A stretch of 64,000 bases of DNA, from the NCBI RefSeq assembly GCF_051020975.1, contig NW_027478166.1:8433501-8497500 (forward strand), read 5' to 3'. Shown here one piece after another: positions 61,503 to 64,000 of this stretch. Under the pieces are notes generated by a model. The model was not told the origin of the DNA, did no database searches, and saw only the letters and a list, made by a program, of their open reading frames with translations. The position numbers and the translations under genes were made by a program. Each line of letters opens with the position of its first letter. The stretch's first letter is position 1. Source of the stretch: Osmia lignaria lignaria (Eukaryota; Arthropoda; Insecta; Hymenoptera; Megachilidae).

Positions 61503-64000
61503 TCAGATGCGTAGTTCTCGAGATATATCAAGATATTTAAAAGTTCCGAAGCCGCACCAACATAATAGAGATACAGAAACACCGTGGCCCCTTTCTTTGA
61601 GATAACTCTGCACTATTGCGAGCTGCAAATGCCACTTCCAGCTTAGCTGTGCAGAAGAAGAACAACAAGAAGAAGAAATATCTCGAAATATGTCCGTCAG
61701 GCCCCTTCCCTTGAGATAAATCTGCAAATATCTCGGAAACGAAGCGAGCTATGGCAAAATGTTAAGCGACTTTATTTGTAGAGAATTAAGTTTCCTACTT
61801 TTTACGTTCTATGATATTTTTTGATCAGATGCGTAGTTCTCGAGATATATCAAGATATTTTAAAGTTCCGAAGCCGCACCAACATAATAGAGATACAGAA
61901 ACACCGTGGCCCCTTTCTTTGAGATAACTCTGCACTACTGCGAGCTGGAAATGCCACTTCCAGTTTAGCTGTGCAGAAGAAGAACAACAAGAAGAAGAAA
62001 TATCTCGAAATATGTCCGTCAGGCCCCTTCCCTTGAGATAGATCTGCAAATATCTCGGAAACGAAGCGAGCTATGGCAAAATGTTAAGAGACCTTTTTTG
62101 TTGAGAATTAAGTTTCCTTCTTTTTATGTTCCATGATATTTTTTGATCAGATGCGTAGTTCTCGAGATATATCAAGATATTTAAAAGTTCCGAAGCCGCA
62201 CCAACATAATAGAGATACAGAAACACCGTGGCCCCTTTCTTTGAGATAACTCTGCAGTATTGCGAGCTGTAAATGCCACGTCCAGCTTAGCTGTGCAGAA
62301 GAAGAACAACAAGAAGAAGAAATATCTCGAAATATGTCCGTCAGGCCCCTTCCCTCGAGATAAATCTGCAAATATCTCGGAAACGAAGCGAGCTATGGCA
62401 AAATGTTAGTAGACCTTTTTTGTAGAGAATTAAGTTTCCTACTTTTTATGTTCTATGATATTTTTTGATCGGATGCGTAGTTCTCGAGATATATCAAGAT
62501 ATTTAAAAGTTCCGAAGCCGCACCAACATAATAGAGATACAGAAACACCGTGGCCCCTTTCTTTGAGATAACTCTGCACTATTGCGAGCTGCAAATGCCA
62601 CTTCCAGCTTAGCTGTGCAGAAGAAGAACAACAAGAAGAAGACATATCTCGAAATATGTCCGTCAGACCCCTTCCCTTGAGATAAATCTGCAAATATCTC
62701 GGAAACGAAGCGAGCTATGGCAAAATGTTAAGAGACCTTTTTTGTATGGAATTATGTTTCCTACTTTTTATGTTCTATGATATTTTTTGATCAGACGCGT
62801 AGTTCTCGAGATATATCAAGATATTTAAAAGTTCCGAAGCCGCACCAACATAATAGAGATACAGAAACACCGTGGCTCCTTTCTTTTAGATAGCTCTGCA
62901 CTATTGCGACCTGGAAATGCCACTTCCAGTTTAGCTGTGCAGAAGAAGAACAACAAGAAGAAGAAATATCACGAAATATGTCCGTTAGGCCCCTTCCCTT
63001 GAGATAAATCTGCAAATATCTCGGAAACGAAGCGAGCTATGGCAAAATGTTAAGAGACCTTTTTTGTAGAGAATTATGTTTCCCACAATTTACGTTCTAT
63101 GATATTTTTTGATCAGAAGCGTAGTTTTCGAGATATATCGAGATATTTAAAAGATCCGAAGCCGCACCAACATAATAGAGATACAGAAACACCGTGGCCC
63201 CTTTCTTCGAGATAACTCTGCACTATTGCGAGCTGCAAATGCCACTTCCAGCTTAGCTGTGCAGAAGAAGACCAACAAGAAGAAGAAATATCTCGAAATA
63301 TGTCCGTCAGGCCCCTTCCCTTGAGATAAATCTGCAAATATCTCGGAAACGAAGCGAGCTATGGCAAAATGTTAAGAGACCTTATTTGTGGAGAATTAAG
63401 TTTCCTACTTTTTATGTTCTATGATATTATTTGATCAGATGCGTAGTTCTCGAGATATATCAAGATATTTAAAAGTTCCGAAGCCGCACCAACATAATAG
63501 AGATACAGAAACACCGTGGCCCCTTTCTTTGAGATAACTCTGCAGTATTGCGAGCTGTAAATGCCACGTCCAGCTTAGCTGTGCAGAAGAAGAACAACAA
63601 GAAGAAGAAATATCTCGAAATATGTCCGTCAGGCCCCTTCCCTCGAGATAAATCTGCAAATATCTCGGAAACGAAGCGAGCTATGGCAAAATGTTAGGAG
63701 ACCTTTTTTGTAGAGAATTAAGTTTCCTACTTTTTATGTTCTATGATATTTTTTGATCGGATGCGTAGTTCTCGAGATATATCAAGATATTTAAAAGTTC
63801 CAAAGCCGCACCAACATAATAGAGATACAGAAACACCGTGGCCCCTTTCTTTGAGATAACTCTGCACTATTGCGAGCTGCAAATGCCACTTCCAGCTTAG
63901 CTGTGCAGAAGAAGAACAACAAGAAGAAGACATATCTCGAAATATGTCCGTCAGACCCCTTCCCTTGAGATAAATCTGCAAATATCTCGGAAACGAAGCG

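Larger units (their letters stand above)
41820..64000. repeat. 322-bp satellite array, right arm
   Basis: Continuation of the same satellite in the same orientation after the retrotransposon. About 69 monomers are present and the array runs off the right edge. The first monomer (phase 41862) is 7134 bp from the last left-arm phase (34728). Subtracting the 6807-bp element and one 5-bp target duplication leaves exactly 322. A one-base length loss is visible near 46662. From about 55 kb on, a distinct local subfamily dominates, marked by AAAAGATCCGAAG in place of AAAAGTTCCGAAG and by ACCTTATTTGTGG. No gene is visible. Confidence 0.98.

Overview
The window is eukaryotic, repeat-dominated DNA, most likely from an arthropod and probably an insect. 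The reason is the single dispersed element in it: a BEL/Pao-class LTR retrotransposon, a class confined to animals and abundant in insects. I recognise no host gene, and nothing looks bacterial.

Layout. Positions 1-35012 and 41820-64000 are one head-to-tail satellite array with a 322-bp monomer, about 109 copies on the left and 69 on the right, roughly 178 in all. The array is interrupted once, at 35013-41819, by a 6807-bp retrotransposon lying on the minus strand. It has two 460-bp LTRs that I read as identical, a 5-bp target-site duplication (GAATT), a primer-binding site matching the 3' end of tRNA-Tyr, a purine-rich tract next to the 3' LTR, and one gag-pol reading frame. That frame encodes Gag, zinc knuckles, aspartic protease, reverse transcriptase, RNase H and integrase. 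One in-frame TGA at 37555-37557 cuts it between RNase H and integrase. Removing the element plus one GAATT copy restores the 322-bp phase exactly, so it inserted into an existing array.

Fine structure of the array. Monomers fall into several sequence types that alternate, mix and form higher-order repeats: 2-, 3- and 4-monomer tandem units, plus displaced block duplications of about 2 to 10 monomers. The right end (about 55-64 kb) has its own local subfamily with a 966-bp trimer unit, present twice in one block and once in a neighbouring duplicate. Each monomer carries a mirror-symmetric GAA/CAA tract, a decamer repeated on both strands, and a short hairpin. The retrotransposon landed in the equivalent of that hairpin's loop.

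How the element would work. A predicted TATA box and initiator in the 5' LTR would drive a minus-strand transcript. A palindromic heat-shock-element-like site lies about 130 bp upstream of the TATA box. From the predicted start site to the gag ATG, about 645 nt, the transcript contains no AUG, so gag starts at the first AUG. The satellite shows no convincing gene: its repeated open frame has no ATG, is broken in some copies, and changes frame from monomer to monomer because 322 is not a multiple of 3.
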